Assembly: GCF_001423945.1 (NCBI RefSeq)
Contig: NZ_LMPU01000012.1
Span: 151,575 to 215,574, forward strand
DNA from: Pedobacter sp. Leaf194
Lineage (GTDB): Bacteria > Bacteroidota > Bacteroidia > Sphingobacteriales > Sphingobacteriaceae
DNA length: 64,000 nucleotides
Reading direction: 5' to 3'
Under the pieces are notes generated by a model. The model was not told the DNA's origin, made no database searches, and saw only the letters and a program-made list of their open reading frames with translations. The translations under genes and the position numbers were made by a program. This document shows positions 43,564 through 51,419 of this stretch, one piece after another. Position 1 is the stretch's first letter; every line of letters starts with the position of its first letter.

Positions 43564-44579
43564 AAGGTTTAAGCATCATCCGTTCGCAGGAATGGTGGTC
43601 TCATAAACTGCCTCCGCTCCTGGCTATAGCATATGCTACCGTTTTAATGTCGCCGGTGCCGTTATTTCGGGTTGCACACTGGGCATTATTTCTTTTATGT
43701 GCTTTAGTTGTTGGTGCAATATACGTTAGCGTAATCAATGATATAACCGACCTGGAGGAAGATATTGCCAGTGGAAAAGCCAACAGAATCCAACAAGTGG
43801 CAGAAAAATATAGGTGGTTTATCCCCGCGATATGTTTATTGGCCGGTTTCATTTTCGGTTACTTCCTATATCCCGACCTACTTTCCTGCGCCCTTTATTT
43901 ATCATCGTGGATAGTGTTTAGCCTTTACTCGATAAAACCCATCCGGTTAAAAAACCGGGGGATATTTGGTGTTTTTGCCGATGGTTGCGGTTCGCATTTA
44001 TTTCCCAGTTTATTAATGGTTGCAAGCATGAGTTATATAACCAACCAGGAGATTAACTGGATATGGTTTGCAGCGGTTGGTGTGTGGGCATTAACATATG
44101 GCCTAAGGGGAATTTTATGGCACCAGTTCGCTGACAGACTTAACGACATCAAAGTAAATCTGAATACGTACGCAAGTAAAACAACGCCGGCGGCGTTTAA
44201 AAATAAAGGCCGGTTTCTGATAATTGTAGAACTTGCCGCATTCAGCGTGATGCTGTATAAAATAAACCTGACGTTACCGTTTGTTGGCCTGGGCATTTAT
44301 CTCCTATTGGTTTTTTTAAGATACAAAATCAACAAAACCCAGGTTATAATTATCCTAAAAACCAATGACCAACCATTTCAGATTTTAATGGCCGATTACT
44401 ATCAAATGTTTTTCCCTGTATCACTGTTAGTCGCAGCTTTTATTTCCGAACACTATAACGTGCTAATTTTAGCTTGCCATTTATTTCTGTTTCCTCATAT
44501 TTTTTGGCTGGCTATTTACGATTATTTTTATTTTTTTAAAGTGTTTATACACAAGGTTAAGCATTCATTTTCGAAATAA
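43560..44579 (+). CDS. UbiA-superfamily membrane prenyltransferase
   Basis: 339 residues, about eight or nine helices. Both Asp-rich motifs are present: N60-D61-x-x-D64-x-x-x-D68 (SVINDITDLEED) and D192-x-x-x-D196 (FADRLNDIKVN), which bind the Mg-diphosphate of a prenyl donor. The SIKPIRLKNRG segment is also typical. UbiA enzymes attach prenyl chains to quinone precursors, haem, lipids or sugars, and a few are terpene cyclases. Menaquinone and haem enzymes usually sit with their own pathway genes, so this stand-alone copy, translationally coupled to an alpha/alpha-barrel protein and beside an exporter and GT genes, is likely for a specialised product. Confidence 0.85.
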   Translation: MKGLSIIRSQEWWSHKLPPLLAIAYATVLMSPVPLFRVAHWALFLLCALVVGAIYVSVINDITDLEEDIASGKANRIQQVAEKYRWFIPAICLLAGFIFGYFLYPDLLSCALYLSSWIVFSLYSIKPIRLKNRGIFGVFADGCGSHLFPSLLMVASMSYITNQEINWIWFAAVGVWALTYGLRGILWHQFADRLNDIKVNLNTYASKTTPAAFKNKGRFLIIVELAAFSVMLYKINLTLPFVGLGIYLLLVFLRYKINKTQVIIILKTNDQPFQILMADYYQMFFPVSLLVAAFISEHYNVLILACHLFLFPHIFWLAIYDYFYFFKVFIHKVKHSFSK

Positions 44580-44634
44580 TAATGTACTCCGCTCGCTAAT
44601 TACCCTAAACGCAAATAATTTGAAGTTTCTTTAT

Positions 44635-44642
44635 TAACTTTG
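44635..44642 (+). promoter_or_regulatory. -7 promoter box for the GT2 gene
   Basis: TAACTTTG (exact TAnnTTTG) lies 79 bases upstream of the GT2 ATG, in the 142-base gap after the UbiA gene, so the GT2 may have its own transcript. Confidence 0.4.
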
Positions 44643-44721
44643 TAACAAGATTTACTCGATAGAAAATATATTTTTAATGGTGAATTTAGCGCTAAAAATC
44701 TACCCCTTTTAGAAAAATTTA

Positions 44722-45693
44722 ATGGCTGACCGCGAATTAGTAACGATAATTATCCCTACGTATAACCGGGAAAAAAGGCTCCCTGATGCAATTGAAAGTG
44801 CGATTAGCCAAACATATAAGAATATCCAAATTATAGTAATTGATGATGGCTCTATAGATCGGACTTCCCTAATCGTTAAAAATTACCCACAGGTAGAATA
44901 TTATTACAAAAAAAATGGCGGTCAGGCATCGGCCAGAAATGCCGGTTTAGCACATGCTAAAGGAACCATCGTAGCTTCCCTAGATTCTGATGATGTTTGG
45001 CACCCCGATTTCTTGGAGGAATGTGTAGGCAAACTAGAAGAAGAAAATCTCGATTTCGTATTTGCAAACTGGGAACAGGAAAGCAGAATCGGTGATCCAT
45101 GGAATTTTCTTTCAAACGACCCGTTTTTGAAAACCTATTTCGGGAAAGAGAAAGATAATTGGGTTGTGTTAGATTATTCGGAAGTAAGGGATTTGTACAT
45201 TAAATCTTGCCCCTCGCCTTCCTCGTCTGTTGTAATTCGACGTTCATCCATATTAAAGGGTTGGGATGAAGAGATGAATATTGGCGACGACTGGTGCATG
45301 TATTTAGAACTTATTTTATCAAGACCATGCAGAGCTGCGTTTACCTTGCAACAGCTTTGGCACAAACGTATCGACGAAATAAATGTTTACGACGGCAGAA
45401 AATGGAGTGAAGTGTTGGAATTTTTGTACATAGCAGATGCCAAAGCAAAAATTATCAAATTTAATCACCTGTTAACTCCAAAAGAAAGAAAAATTTTAGA
45501 AGAACGTTATATGGGCGGCTTAGTAGAGTTTGCAAAACATAACTTAATCAGGGAACTGAATTTTAAGTATTCATTTAACCTTTTAGTGAAATCGTTTGCC
45601 ATTAACATCCCTTTCACCTTAAAAGAAATCCCAAGAGTGCTGCTAAAAGGCTTAAACCGAAAGGTTAGCGCCATCCCTCAACAGCGGATTTAA
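44722..45693 (+). CDS. Family 2 glycosyltransferase (GT-A)
   Basis: 323 residues with the GT-A start VTIIIPTYNREKRLPDAIES, the DDGSIDRTS nucleotide loop, the metal-binding DSDDVW at about 93-98 (SLDSDDVWHPDF) and an acceptor-side GDDWCMYLEL motif. It inverts configuration while adding a sugar, probably for envelope glycolipid or polysaccharide. Same direction as the UbiA gene but 142 bases away with its own -7 box. Its stop is 25 bases from the stop of the convergent ABC permease. Confidence 0.9.
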   Translation: MADRELVTIIIPTYNREKRLPDAIESAISQTYKNIQIIVIDDGSIDRTSLIVKNYPQVEYYYKKNGGQASARNAGLAHAKGTIVASLDSDDVWHPDFLEECVGKLEEENLDFVFANWEQESRIGDPWNFLSNDPFLKTYFGKEKDNWVVLDYSEVRDLYIKSCPSPSSSVVIRRSSILKGWDEEMNIGDDWCMYLELILSRPCRAAFTLQQLWHKRIDEINVYDGRKWSEVLEFLYIADAKAKIIKFNHLLTPKERKILEERYMGGLVEFAKHNLIRELNFKYSFNLLVKSFAINIPFTLKEIPRVLLKGLNRKVSAIPQQRI

Positions 45694-45718
45694 TTTAAGC
45701 GCTAAGTGCTTTAATCTA

Positions 45719-46963
45719 CTAACTTCTAATTGCTTCTACTGGGTCTAATCTTGAGGCAGAATAAGCAGGCCAAAAACCTGAAATCGTTCCGATAATAACG
45801 GATATTCCTATGCCCAGAATAATATTATTTAATCCGAGAATGATATGAAAATCTGTCGCAGCCCCTATTCCAAGCGCCAGCAGATAAACGAGCAGTAAGC
45901 CAAGTAAGCCGCCGAGAATACAAAGTGAAATGGCTTCGAAAATAAACTGAAGCAATATAAAATACCGTTTTGCACCGAGCGACTTTTGGATTCCAATAAT
46001 ATTTGTACGTTCTTTTACCGATACAAACATGATGTTTGCGATGCTGAAACCGCCTACCAAAATTGAGAATCCGCCGATAACCCAACCTGCCAAATTCACT
46101 ACGTCGAACATCTTATTTAGCTGATTAGATAAGATTGTTGTTTTATTCAACGCAAAATCATCTTCCTGGTTAGGCTTTAAACGATGGATAGAACGCATCA
46201 AACCACGAAGTTCACTTTCCACTTCTTCGAGAGAAACATTATCTGAACCCCTCACGGTGATTTGTGGATTATAACGCTCATTTTGAACATCAAGAATACT
46301 TTTAGCAAAGTTGATCGGAACGTTTACACTTTTATCGAGGGAGGTACCAAGCATATCTTCACCTTCCTTTACGAAAACGCCAATTACGGTAACACGTCTG
46401 CCCAAAACCTGAACCTGTTTACCTACCGGATCATCACTCCCGAATAAACCTTCAGCAATCTCAGCACCAATCAAACAAACAGGCGTACCATTATTGCTTT
46501 CATTATCTGTAAAATATCTTCCGGATTGCAATTCAAAATTCCAGGTTTTGTTAAAATCCTGCGAAGCTGCAGACACCGAGATTCCCTCAACTGAGCCGCT
46601 TCTATACTTTATTGTTCTATTACTTGTAGAAATCTCGAAAGTAATCCCATCAGAATTACTCATTCTTTCTTTTAAATTCTCAAAATCACGTATTGACGGT
46701 TCGGGGCGGTTTGCATACTTCCACCAGGGATAATTATCGCCAAAACTCCATGGCCATTTCTGAATATAAATTGTGTTAGAACCTAACTTATCCACACTCG
46801 CCTGCAACTTACCGCGAAAGGTATCTACGCCAGAGAAAACAAAAATAATTACAAAAATACCAATGGTTATTGCCAAAAGCGATAACATTGTACGCAATTT
46901 GTTCTGGCGCAATGCATCAAATGCAAAACGAAAACTCTCACCTATAAGTCTGAAGATTATCAT
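45719..46963 (-). CDS. MacB/FtsX-type ABC transporter permease
   Basis: 414 residues: one N-terminal helix (MLSLLAITIGIFVIIFVFSG), a large periplasmic MacB_PCD domain (~45-270, including SVEGISVSAASQDFNKTW), and three C-terminal FtsX helices (GWVIGGFSILVGGFSIANIM; ISLCILGGLLGLLLVYLLAL; IILGIGISVIIGTISGFWPA). The GFWPAYSASRLDPVEAIRS ending is diagnostic. MacB-like complexes are mechanotransmitters that move lipoproteins, peptides or toxins out. The matching ATPase is not adjacent; the LolD/MacB-type ATPase at 50277-51035 is a candidate partner. Single gene. Confidence 0.92.
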   Translation of the reverse strand: MIIFRLIGESFRFAFDALRQNKLRTMLSLLAITIGIFVIIFVFSGVDTFRGKLQASVDKLGSNTIYIQKWPWSFGDNYPWWKYANRPEPSIRDFENLKERMSNSDGITFEISTSNRTIKYRSGSVEGISVSAASQDFNKTWNFELQSGRYFTDNESNNGTPVCLIGAEIAEGLFGSDDPVGKQVQVLGRRVTVIGVFVKEGEDMLGTSLDKSVNVPINFAKSILDVQNERYNPQITVRGSDNVSLEEVESELRGLMRSIHRLKPNQEDDFALNKTTILSNQLNKMFDVVNLAGWVIGGFSILVGGFSIANIMFVSVKERTNIIGIQKSLGAKRYFILLQFIFEAISLCILGGLLGLLLVYLLALGIGAATDFHIILGLNNIILGIGISVIIGTISGFWPAYSASRLDPVEAIRS

Positions 46964-47121
46964 AATTGTTGTTTAGACACCGCACAGTTAAAAAGGTTAC
47001 AACCGTTTTTCAAAACTAATCATTTTAAATTTGCAGGCCTGCTGCAAGATAACAAATTCCGTTTAAAACATAATATACCGTAAATGCGTTTGATAAATAC
47101 GAAAAAGAAGAATTAAATTCG

Positions 47122-47129
47122 TATTTTTG
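47122..47129 (+). promoter_or_regulatory. -7 promoter box for queA
   Basis: TATTTTTG followed by CACC, an exact TAnnTTTG 22 bases before the queA ATG. Confidence 0.5.
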
Positions 47130-47151
47130 CACCTCAAAAAATTCATCAAGA

Positions 47152-48201
47152 ATGAAATTATCACAATTCAAATTTAACTTACCCGAATCATTAGTTGCCA
47201 ATAATCCTTCGGAGGAACGCGACGAAGCACGTTTAATGGTTTTACATAAAGACAGCGGTAAAATTGAACATAAAATCTTTAAAGACGTTTTAGGTTACTT
47301 CGACGATAAAGATGTAATGATCTTAAATAACACAAAAGTTTTTCCTGCCAGGTTATACGGCAATAAAGAAAAAACCGGTGCTACAATTGAGGTTTTTTTG
47401 CTTCGCGAGCTAAACAAGGAACTGCGTTTGTGGGATGTTTTGGTAGACCCTGCCCGTAAAATCAGAGTAGGTAATAAATTATATTTTGGCGATGATGACT
47501 TATTGGTTGCTGAGGTTGTAGACAATACGACTTCGCGAGGTCGTACAATTCGGTTCTTATTTGAAGGAACTGATGAAGAATTCAGAAAAAATGTTGAAAT
47601 TTTAGGTGAAACACCGCTTCCAAAATACATTAAACGTAAAGCTACGGCCGAAGATAAAGAGCGTTATCAAACCATCTTCGCCAAGCATGAAGGTGCTGTT
47701 GCTGCGCCAACTGCAGGTTTACATTTTAGTCGCGAGTTGATGAAGAGATTAGAGCTGAAAGGGATAGAATTCGCTGAGGTAACCTTGCACGTGGGTTTAG
47801 GAACTTTTAGAACTGTTGAGGTTGAAGATTTGACTAAACACAAAATGGACTCTGAGCAATTTATCATCGAACAAAAAGATGCTAACATTGTAAATAAAGC
47901 TTTAGAAGAAAAAAGGAAAATATGTGCAGTTGGTACAACATCAATGCGTGCCATCGAATCAGCGGTTTCTGCTAACAGAACCCTTAAAGCAGCGAACGAC
48001 TGGACAAGTAAATTTATTTTTCCGCCCTACGATTTTAGCATTGCAAATTCGATGATCACAAATTTTCACACGCCAGAATCGACTCTGTTAATGATGGTGA
48101 GTGCATTTGGTGGCTATGAAAATGTAATGAACGCCTATGAGGTTGCCGTAAAAGAAAAATATAAATTTTACAGCTATGGCGATGCCATGCTGATTATATA
48201 A
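47152..48201 (+). CDS. queA: S-adenosylmethionine:tRNA ribosyltransferase-isomerase QueA
   Basis: 349 residues. Transfers the ribosyl moiety of SAM to 7-aminomethyl-7-deazaguanine in tRNA to give epoxyqueuosine. Family landmarks are LSQFKFNLPESLVANNP at the start, MILNNTKVFPARLYG, AAPTAGLHFSRELM, LHVGLGTFRTVEVEDL and AVGTTSMRAIESAV, and SMITNFHTPESTLLMMVSAF near the end. Full length. Strong -7 box upstream and a hairpin terminator just past the stop. Confidence 0.97.
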   Translation: MKLSQFKFNLPESLVANNPSEERDEARLMVLHKDSGKIEHKIFKDVLGYFDDKDVMILNNTKVFPARLYGNKEKTGATIEVFLLRELNKELRLWDVLVDPARKIRVGNKLYFGDDDLLVAEVVDNTTSRGRTIRFLFEGTDEEFRKNVEILGETPLPKYIKRKATAEDKERYQTIFAKHEGAVAAPTAGLHFSRELMKRLELKGIEFAEVTLHVGLGTFRTVEVEDLTKHKMDSEQFIIEQKDANIVNKALEEKRKICAVGTTSMRAIESAVSANRTLKAANDWTSKFIFPPYDFSIANSMITNFHTPESTLLMMVSAFGGYENVMNAYEVAVKEKYKFYSYGDAMLII

Positions 48202-48218
48202 TATTAAATTTGAGTTAT

Positions 48219-48258
48219 AAGCACCTGGTATTAAAACTTTGCAATGCCAGGTGCTTTT
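48219..48258 (+). terminator. Terminator after queA
   Basis: AAGCACCTGG (48219-48228) pairs perfectly with CCAGGTGCTT (48247-48256), followed by TT. The 18-base loop holds AAAACTTTGC, a near match to a -7 box, so it may also host the ispD promoter. Confidence 0.75.
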
Positions 48259-48273
48259 AATTTGATACCCAAA

Positions 48274-48939
48274 ATGAAATACTACGCTGTAATTGTGGCA
48301 GGCGGTTCAGGCAATCGAATGCAAACCGAAACCCCGAAACAATTCCTCTTGCTTAAAAACCGCCCGGTTTTAATGCATACCATAAAGGCTTTCGCACAAA
48401 GCAGTACTCAACCAAAAATTATTGTTGTTTTACACCCCGACCAGCATGCGTACTGGAACAGGCTGTGCGTAGAATTTAATTTTAACATACCGCACATGGT
48501 TGTGGCAGGTGGAAAAGAACGTTTTTTTTCAGTGAAAAATGCTGTGCAACAAATTGAAGAGGAAAGTTTTGTGGCTATACATGATGCAGTTCGTCCATTG
48601 ATTTCTACCGAATTAATTGATAAGTGTTATAGCGAGGCAGAAATTAAAGGCAACGCAGTCGCGGCTGTTCAATCTAGCGACAGCGTGAGAACGCTTGTGG
48701 GCGAGAAAACACTGGCTTTAAAACGTAATGAGATTTACCTGGTTCAAACACCGCAGACTTTTAAACTGGCCACGTTAAAACGGGCTTACCAACAACCATT
48801 CGACAGCCATTTTACAGATGATGCCAGCGTTGTTGAGTTTACTGGTGAAGAAATTAAAATAATAGAAGGCGAGCGGAATAATATAAAGATAACGTATCCA
48901 ATTGATTTGGAACTTGCCGAACTTTTGCTAAAAGTATAA
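48274..48939 (+). CDS. ispD: 2-C-methyl-D-erythritol 4-phosphate cytidylyltransferase IspD
   Basis: 222 residues. Forms CDP-ME in the non-mevalonate isoprenoid pathway. The nucleotide-binding N-terminus is IVAGGSGNRMQTETPKQFLL with G-x-G-x-R and the catalytic K in TPKQF; AIHDAVRPL and TPQTFKLATL follow. An earlier ATG at 48244 lies inside the queA terminator hairpin and would add ten unconserved residues, so the ATG at 48274 is preferred. It supplies isoprenoid precursors, which the UbiA cluster upstream would also consume, although the two are not linked as an operon. Confidence 0.94.
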   Translation: MKYYAVIVAGGSGNRMQTETPKQFLLLKNRPVLMHTIKAFAQSSTQPKIIVVLHPDQHAYWNRLCVEFNFNIPHMVVAGGKERFFSVKNAVQQIEEESFVAIHDAVRPLISTELIDKCYSEAEIKGNAVAAVQSSDSVRTLVGEKTLALKRNEIYLVQTPQTFKLATLKRAYQQPFDSHFTDDASVVEFTGEEIKIIEGERNNIKITYPIDLELAELLLKV

Positions 48940-48943
48940 CACT

Positions 48944-48975
48944 AAAAAGGAGTTTCAAATTGAAACTCCTTTTTT
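48944..48975. terminator. Terminator between ispD and the small membrane protein gene
   Basis: AAAAAGGAGTTTCA (48944-48957) pairs with TGAAACTCCTTTTT (48961-48974) around a 3-base loop, with flanking A and T runs that allow function on both strands. Confidence 0.88.
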
Positions 48976-49028
48976 ATAATAACTTGTTTATAAAGCTTAG
49001 CTTATAAACGAATGCACTTAGGTCTGTT

Positions 49029-49187
49029 TTACGCTGCCCTACCAATAACTTTAAGTAGAATTGCAATTACTGCAATTACAAGTAAAACGTGAATGATTCC
49101 ACCAACGTCACCGAAGCCGTGAAATACAAATCCTATAACCCAAAGTATTACTAATACTACCGCTACTAAATACAATAAATTTCCCAT
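49029..49187 (-). CDS. Small hydrophobic lmo0937-family membrane protein (52 aa)
   Basis: Read on the minus strand from the ATG at 49187: MGNLLYLVAVVLVILWVIGF, then VFHGFGDVGGIIHVLLVIA, ending LLKVIGRAA. Two membrane helices with the central H-G-x-G-D-x-G-G-I-I-H loop are the signature of the lmo0937/DUF5670 microprotein family, common in Bacteroidota, often stress-inducible and of unknown function. It has its own spacer and converges on ispD with a shared terminator. Confidence 0.88.
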   Translation of the reverse strand: MGNLLYLVAVVLVILWVIGFVFHGFGDVGGIIHVLLVIAVIAILLKVIGRAA

Positions 49188-49323
49188 TGTGTTAATTTTT
49201 TAAGTAAATGTTTATCTATTAACACAAGTTGTATATTTTTGTTTAAAATTTGTCAGTTTATTTTACAAGCGCCTTACTTACAGTAAATTAAACATTTTAC
49301 AAACAACAAGTAATTCAAAAAAA

Positions 49324-49349
49324 AACTCCCGGTTTTAAAATCGGGAGTT
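49324..49349 (-). terminator. Terminator after the DUF2795 gene
   Basis: AACTCCCG (49324-49331) pairs with CGGGAGTT (49342-49349), with TTTTAAAA in the loop; on the minus strand the stem runs into a long T stretch. Confidence 0.8.
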
Positions 49350-49356
49350 AATATTT

Positions 49357-49578
49357 TTAATATTCATCTTCATTAAAGAAGAAATCTTCTTTAGTTGGAT
49401 AATCAGGCCAAATTTCCTCTATTGTTTCATAAGGCTCGCCATCGTCTTCAAGTGCCTGTAAATTTTCAATTACTTCTACAGGTGCACCAGAACGGATGCC
49501 GTAATCAATTAACTCATCTTTTGTTGCAGGCCATGGTGCGTCTTCCAGGTGGGAAGCTAATTCTAGTGTCCAATACAT
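49357..49578 (-). CDS. DUF2795 small acidic protein
   Basis: 73 residues: MYWTLELASHLEDAPWPATK, DELIDYGIRSGAPVEVIENLQALED and an acidic tail (YPTKEDFFFNEDEY). This is the Bacteroidota version of DUF2795, a small helical domain seen in cytosolic proteins of unknown function. The W at position 3 and A-P-W-P-A-T-K-D-E-L are conserved. Single gene with terminator. Confidence 0.88.
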   Translation of the reverse strand: MYWTLELASHLEDAPWPATKDELIDYGIRSGAPVEVIENLQALEDDGEPYETIEEIWPDYPTKEDFFFNEDEY

Positions 49579-49663
49579 ATCTTCAATTCTATTAAATTCT
49601 TATACTTAATAATGCGCAAAGTATATTAAAATTTTTGAGCAAAACAAACTTATTTTTCCACCA

Positions 49664-50212
49664 TTATACGCGAGGTATCCAAATGTTTTCTTCTGTTCCA
49701 AAATCTAAATTTAGTTTTCTGGCTAAAACGAATAAATAATCACTCAGCCTGTTTAAGTAAACGGTTACGCGTTCGTCTACAAAGCTATTTTCGGCAAGCT
49801 CTACCGTTAAACGTTCAGCCCTTCTACAAACGCATCTGGCTAAATGGCAATAGGCTACTACGCTATTTCCGCCTGGTAAAACAAAGTGTTTTAAAGGAGG
49901 CAAGGATTCGTTGATCGCATCAATTTCGGTTTCCAGCAAGGTAACATCGGCATCGTGCAAATCCGGAATTTTCATTTTCGATTTCTCAGGGTCAGCAGCT
50001 AGTGATGCCCCGATTGTGAAAAGTCTGTCCTGAATTTCTTTGAGTAACTTTTGATGGTGAGTTTCAATGTCCTGACAACCAACCAAACCGATGTACGAAT
50101 TCAACTCATCAACCGTGCCGTATGTTTCGATGCGCAAATGAAACTTTGGTACCCTCGTACCTCCTATCAGCGACGTTTGTCCCGCATCGCCAGTTTTGGT
50201 ATAGATTTTCAT
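49664..50212 (-). CDS. Cob(I)alamin adenosyltransferase, PduO type
   Basis: 182 residues. Adds the adenosyl group to reduced cobalamin. The ATP-binding N-terminus KIYTKTGDAGQTSLIGGTRV is diagnostic; later blocks are ETYGTVDELNSYIG and HFVLPGGNSVVAYCHLARCV followed by CRRAERL, and LNRLSDYLFVLAR. Trimeric cytosolic enzyme. No B12 riboswitch or B12 genes are nearby, so it probably serves as a salvage step. Monocistronic on the minus strand. Confidence 0.95.
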   Translation of the reverse strand: MKIYTKTGDAGQTSLIGGTRVPKFHLRIETYGTVDELNSYIGLVGCQDIETHHQKLLKEIQDRLFTIGASLAADPEKSKMKIPDLHDADVTLLETEIDAINESLPPLKHFVLPGGNSVVAYCHLARCVCRRAERLTVELAENSFVDERVTVYLNRLSDYLFVLARKLNLDFGTEENIWIPRV

Positions 50213-50276
50213 TAAAGAGATTTGGAATATTGGGTTAGCAAAGGTTGAAAACTTCTAATCACAAAGTTGATTATCA

Positions 50277-51035
50277 TTAATTAATTTTTTCCCAGTCGCT
50301 TCCACTTTCCTTTAGCGCCTGCAAACGTGGAGAAACGTTTTTAATGTCTGTATTTATGTAGTCGTTTTCAATTAAACCATCCCGCATACGTACAATTCGA
50401 TGGGCGTGTTGTGCAATATCTTCCTCGTGGGTTACTAAAATAATTGTATTGCCTTTGCTGTGAATTTCTTCAAGCAAACCCATAATCTCGATTGAGGTTT
50501 TGGTATCTAAATTCCCTGTCGGCTCATCTGCAAGGATGATGGAAGGATCATTTATTAGGGCTCTTGCAACAGCAACACGCTGGCGCTGACCACCAGACAA
50601 TTCGTTCGGTTTGTGATCCATACGATTTCCCAAACCCACGTTTTCCAATGCTTTAGCCGCTCTGGCATCTCTATCTTTTTTGCTGTTTCCGGCATATATT
50701 AACGGTAATGCCACATTATCCAACGATGTTGAACGCGGTAAAAGGTTGAAAGTTTGAAACACAAAGCCAATTTCCTGATTTCGGACTTCGGCCAACGCAT
50801 CATCCGTCATATGGCTTACATCGGTTCCATTTAGTATATAAGTTCCGCTTGATGGTGTATCTAAACAGCCTAAAATATTCATTAAAGTAGATTTGCCAGA
50901 ACCTGATGGCCCCATCAACGCTACGAATTCGCCCTTATTTATATCTAAACTAACAGATTTTAAAGCATGAATTACTTCTGAACCGATAACATATTTGCGA
51001 CCAATTTCCTTAATTGTAATGAGTGGTTGAGGCAT
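50277..51035 (-). CDS. MacB/LolD-type ABC transporter ATP-binding protein
   Basis: 252 residues with Walker A GPSGSGKS, Q-loop VFQTFNLLPRST, signature LSGGQRQRVAVARAL, Walker B IILADEPTGNLD and H-loop VTHEEDIA. This is the MacB/LolD/FtsE class that partners FtsX-type permeases. The permease at 45719-46963 lies on the same strand about 3.3 kb downstream and is the nearest candidate partner, but unlike most such systems the genes are separated. Confidence 0.93.
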   Translation of the reverse strand: MPQPLITIKEIGRKYVIGSEVIHALKSVSLDINKGEFVALMGPSGSGKSTLMNILGCLDTPSSGTYILNGTDVSHMTDDALAEVRNQEIGFVFQTFNLLPRSTSLDNVALPLIYAGNSKKDRDARAAKALENVGLGNRMDHKPNELSGGQRQRVAVARALINDPSIILADEPTGNLDTKTSIEIMGLLEEIHSKGNTIILVTHEEDIAQHAHRIVRMRDGLIENDYINTDIKNVSPRLQALKESGSDWEKIN

Positions 51036-51127
51036 AGTTTTTATTTTTTAGACAATGGCAATGCTAAAGATGTTACAAGCGAATTGATTTTTAAGCTATG
51101 CAACAGTAATAATCTAGTTGTATAATT

Positions 51128-51418
51128 TTACTTCTCAATAATTTTCGGAACCATAAAAAACCTTTCATTATGCTTAGCAGCATTTTTTAAACCATCAGTG
51201 GTCGAAATCTCCTGCTTAATTTCATCTTCCCGCCACACATTCGTGGCATCGTTCATGTAAACCAATGGCTCAACATTTGTGGTATCAAGCTCATTCAGCT
51301 TTTCCATAAAAGATAAAATCTTATTCATTTCGGGAATCAGCTGCTCAACATCTTCTTCTTCGATATGTATTCTGGCCAGGTCGGCAATCTTATAAATTGT
51401 TTTCGAATCTAAATTCAT
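51128..51418 (-). CDS. gatC: Glutamyl/aspartyl-tRNA amidotransferase subunit C
   Basis: 96 residues: KTIYKIADLARIHIEEEDVE, MNKILSFMEKLNELDTTNVE and LVYMNDATNVWREDE are GatC landmarks. It is the small scaffold that helps GatA and GatB convert Glu-tRNA(Gln) or Asp-tRNA(Asn) to the amide. The gene starts one base after the stop of plsC on the minus strand, so it is coupled. gatA and gatB are not in the window. Confidence 0.93.
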   Translation of the reverse strand: MNLDSKTIYKIADLARIHIEEEDVEQLIPEMNKILSFMEKLNELDTTNVEPLVYMNDATNVWREDEIKQEISTTDGLKNAAKHNERFFMVPKIIEK

Positions 51419-51419
51419 T

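Noticed and set aside
45694..45718. Terminator between the convergent GT2 and permease genes
   Set aside because: Only a 6-bp stem with a wobble (AAGCGC/GTGCTT) and no clear T run; too weak to call.
49664..50276. Cobalamin riboswitch upstream of the adenosyltransferase
   Set aside because: The upstream spacer is only 64 bases and lacks the B12-box and paired elements; too short for this riboswitch.
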